The notes beneath the pieces are model-generated. The model made no database searches and was not told the origin of the DNA. It worked only from the letters and a program-made list of their open reading frames with translations. A program made the position numbers and the translations under genes. 64,000 nucleotides of DNA. Origin: Labilibaculum filiforme (GTDB lineage Bacteria > Bacteroidota > Bacteroidia > Bacteroidales > Marinifilaceae). Below are positions 61,891 to 64,000 of this stretch, piece after piece. Position 1 is the stretch's first letter, and each line of letters starts with the position of its first letter. The DNA lies in assembly GCF_002843315.1 (NCBI RefSeq), contig NZ_MVDD01000002.1, positions 372,001 to 436,000 on the forward strand, given 5' to 3'.

Positions 61891-62934
61891 ATGGTGAAAG
61901 ATACCCTTTTAGGAAAAACGTTAGAGGAACTGATTCAAATTGTTAATGAATTAAAACTTCCGAAATTTACAGCGAAGCAAATTGCCGATTGGTTATACAA
62001 AAAAGACATTACTAGTATTGAAGAAATGTCGAACCTTTCCTTAAAAGCAAGAACTGCTTTAGAAGAGAAGTACGAACTTGGTATTACAGCATCCACAAAA
62101 ATGCAAGTTTCGGTAGATGGGACAAAAAAATACCTTTACCCCACCGCTCACGCTCATAAATATATCGAAACCGCTTATATTCCTGATCTGAAACGAAATA
62201 CCCTTTGTGTATCCTCTCAGGTTGGTTGCAAAATGGGCTGTTTGTTTTGCATGACTGGCAAACAAGGTTTTCAGGGACAACTATCTAGTGGCGAAATAAT
62301 TAATCAAATTAGAAGCTTGCCCGAAAGAGAGCACCTAAGCAATATTGTTTACATGGGAATGGGAGAACCATTGGATAATGTTCCCGAACTTATGAAATCA
62401 TTAGAGATATTGACTTCGGATTATGGAATGGCGATGAGCCCAAGAAGAATCACCGTATCTACAATTGGGATTATTCCTGGAATGATCGAATTTCTTAATC
62501 ATAGCGAATGTCATTTGGCAGTTAGTCTGCATACCCCTTTCGAGGACGAAAGAAAAAGATTAATGCCCGTTCAAAATGTATATCCTATAAAGGATGTTTT
62601 AAAAATAGTTCGCGATTTCGATTTTGGACTTCAACGAAGAATTTCTTTCGAATACATCATGTTTAAGGGAATTAACGATACTCCTGCACACGTAAAAGAG
62701 CTATGCAGAATATTAGATGGAATTAAATGCAGAATTAACTTAATTCGTTTTCATCCAATTCCCGATACTCCGTTAGAAGGTTCTGATGAAGCTACCATGG
62801 AAGATTTTAAGGAACAACTCGTGAAAAAAGGAATTACCACCACAATAAGAAGATCCAGAGGATTGGATATTTTTGCTGCTTGCGGATTGCTTTCCACGAA
62901 AGAATTGGTGAAAAAACAAGAAGAAGACTTCTAA
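61891..62934 (+). CDS. rlmN: 23S rRNA (adenine-2503-C2)-methyltransferase
   Basis: A 347-residue radical SAM enzyme. QVGCKMGCLFCMTGKQGF carries the C-x3-C-x2-C cluster motif. YMGMGEPLDN, ISTVGI-like VSTIGIIPGM and the C-terminal RRSRGLDIFAACGLL, with the reactive Cys, are diagnostic. It methylates A2503 of 23S rRNA and also acts on some tRNAs. Ends in a bidirectional terminator shared with the convergent LacI gene. Confidence 0.96.
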   Translation: MVKDTLLGKTLEELIQIVNELKLPKFTAKQIADWLYKKDITSIEEMSNLSLKARTALEEKYELGITASTKMQVSVDGTKKYLYPTAHAHKYIETAYIPDLKRNTLCVSSQVGCKMGCLFCMTGKQGFQGQLSSGEIINQIRSLPEREHLSNIVYMGMGEPLDNVPELMKSLEILTSDYGMAMSPRRITVSTIGIIPGMIEFLNHSECHLAVSLHTPFEDERKRLMPVQNVYPIKDVLKIVRDFDFGLQRRISFEYIMFKGINDTPAHVKELCRILDGIKCRINLIRFHPIPDTPLEGSDEATMEDFKEQLVKKGITTTIRRSRGLDIFAACGLLSTKELVKKQEEDF

Positions 62935-62937
62935 AAA

Positions 62938-62972
62938 AAAATCCTGCTTAAAGTTAAGCAGGATTTTTTTTA
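62938..62972. terminator. Bidirectional terminator, rlmN / LacI
   Basis: AAAATCCTGCTTAA (62938-62951) pairs perfectly with TTAAGCAGGATTTT (62954-62967); T-runs follow on both strands. Confidence 0.92.
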
Positions 62973-62984
62973 TTTCTATTTTTC

Positions 62985-64000
62985 TTATCTATCGCTTGAT
63001 GTTCTAACAATTAAATCGGCATGAACAACAACCTCTTTTATGGCTTTCGCATTAGGCGTTTTTTCCATTTGTTCAAACAATAACCTTGCCGCTTCGCGAC
63101 CAACTTCTTTTGGATTTTGATCCATGGTAGAAACCGAAGGTTCCATATAGCGTGATCTACGGCTATTTGAAAATCCTACTACTGCAAGATCTTCTGGAAT
63201 TCTAAGCCCTAATTCTTTTGCTGCAGCAATTGCTCCAATCGCCATATCGTCGTTAATAGCAAAAATAGCATCTGGACGATTTGATCGACTCAATAATCCC
63301 AATGCCAAGCTTTTTGCATCTTCAACAGTAAAATCACAACGCGAAATTAAAGTCTCATCAAGAGGAATTTTATTGTCCTCCAAAGCTTTTTTATAACCTC
63401 TTAGTCTGTTAGTTCCAAATAACATGAACTCTGGACCAGTCATAAAAGCTACTCGTTTTGCTCCACCATTAATTAAGTGAGTTACTGCTGTGTGAGCTGC
63501 AGAGGCATCGTCAGCCACTACTTTCGATACTTCTAATTCTTTAGAAGTTCTATCGAAAAGCACCATTGGAACTCCCAAATCTTGTATTTTGTGAATGTGA
63601 TCGTAGGTAGTTGTAGCACGAGTCAACGATAGAATAATACCATCCATTCTCATATTCAAAAAACCGTTCACATTTTTCTCTTCTTTCTCAATCTTCTCAT
63701 TCGAAGAACTAACAAACACCTGATAATTGTGCTCATCAGCAACCTGCTCTATACCTTTCACCACGGTAGCGTAAAAAGAACTCACAATTTGAGGAACAAC
63801 AACACCAATAGTATTGGATTTTTGTGTTTTTAACGCAACAGCCAATGGATTTGGCTGATACTTTAGTTCCTTAGCCAATTTCTGAACTGCTTCTCTAGTG
63901 GTTAAGCTAATTTCGGGATTGTTCTTTAGAGCACGTGATACTGTGGAAACGGAAATACTTAGTTTCTCAGCAATATCTTTAATGGTTACAGGTCTGTTTG
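62985..64000 (-). CDS. LacI-family regulator (5' end outside window)
   Basis: The frame is open to the right edge. The part beyond the apparent TTG start at 63878 encodes RPVTIKDIAEKLSISVSTVS, the LacI helix-turn-helix, so only a few N-terminal residues are missing. The sensor domain is of the PurR/CcpA type: SNTIGVVVPQI, GFLNMRMDGIILS, AFMTGPEF, AIFAINDDMAIGAIAAAKE and VVGFSN. The target genes are probably outside the window, to the right. Confidence 0.93.
   Translation of the reverse strand, partial: NRPVTIKDIAEKLSISVSTVSRALKNNPEISLTTREAVQKLAKELKYQPNPLAVALKTQKSNTIGVVVPQIVSSFYATVVKGIEQVADEHNYQVFVSSSNEKIEKEEKNVNGFLNMRMDGIILSLTRATTTYDHIHKIQDLGVPMVLFDRTSKELEVSKVVADDASAAHTAVTHLINGGAKRVAFMTGPEFMLFGTNRLRGYKKALEDNKIPLDETLISRCDFTVEDAKSLALGLLSRSNRPDAIFAINDDMAIGAIAAAKELGLRIPEDLAVVGFSNSRRSRYMEPSVSTMDQNPKEVGREAARLLFEQMEKTPNAKAIKEVVVHADLIVRTSSDR

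Overview
The window is AT-rich, densely coded bacterial DNA from the phylum Bacteroidota. It carries two SusC/SusD pairs, surface glycan-binding lipoproteins with IPT/TIG repeats, -7 promoter elements of the TAnnTTTG type instead of -35/-10 boxes, and few Shine-Dalgarno sequences. The combination of alginate and beta-mannan use with many FucP, ROK and LacI type proteins suggests a marine Bacteroidia, perhaps of the Marinilabiliales/Marinifilaceae type. The lineage is inference. No rRNA, tRNA, CRISPR array, insertion sequence or prophage was seen.

Bases 1-10.7 kb (minus strand) form a beta-mannan locus. A lipoprotein GH26 mannanase, a cytoplasmic GH130 phosphorylase, SusC, SusD and two surface glycan-binding proteins lie in a row; the last protein runs off the left edge. 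A divergent AraC-type regulator sits at 11.0-11.9 kb. A redox pair follows at 12.2-13.6 kb: a thioredoxin-fold lipoprotein and an AhpD-like protein. Its promoter region holds three copies of a 20-bp palindrome.

Bases 14.1-32.8 kb (minus strand) form a nearly complete alginate locus. It holds a GntR regulator, SusC, SusD, an exported bicupin, a PL17 oligoalginate lyase, a PL6 alginate lyase, KdgF, an MFS hexuronate-type transporter, a DEH reductase, KDG kinase and KDPG aldolase. A second GntR, a TauE/SafE permease and a second KDG kinase follow. The two GntR genes are close paralogues with the same promoter-operator geometry. galE follows at 33.4-34.4 kb.

Bases 34.9-42.6 kb (plus strand) form a hexuronate operon: uronate isomerase, an SDR-type fructuronate reductase, mannonate dehydratase, a three-part TRAP transporter and a LacI regulator. 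It yields 2-keto-3-deoxygluconate, the same intermediate as the alginate locus, so the kinases and aldolase of that locus can serve both.

Bases 42.7-49.8 kb (minus strand) carry amino-sugar and sugar functions: ROK kinase, a CBM9-like protein, a NagB/PIG-L fusion, a FucP-type MFS transporter and a ROK repressor. Bases 50-59.4 kb carry a PepD dipeptidase, DUF2062, a fold-III PLP enzyme, nicotinate phosphoribosyltransferase and three tandem paralogous MFS transporters resembling MFSD1. The right end holds a DUF4097 protein, a flavin/NAD oxidoreductase, RlmN and a LacI regulator cut by the right edge.
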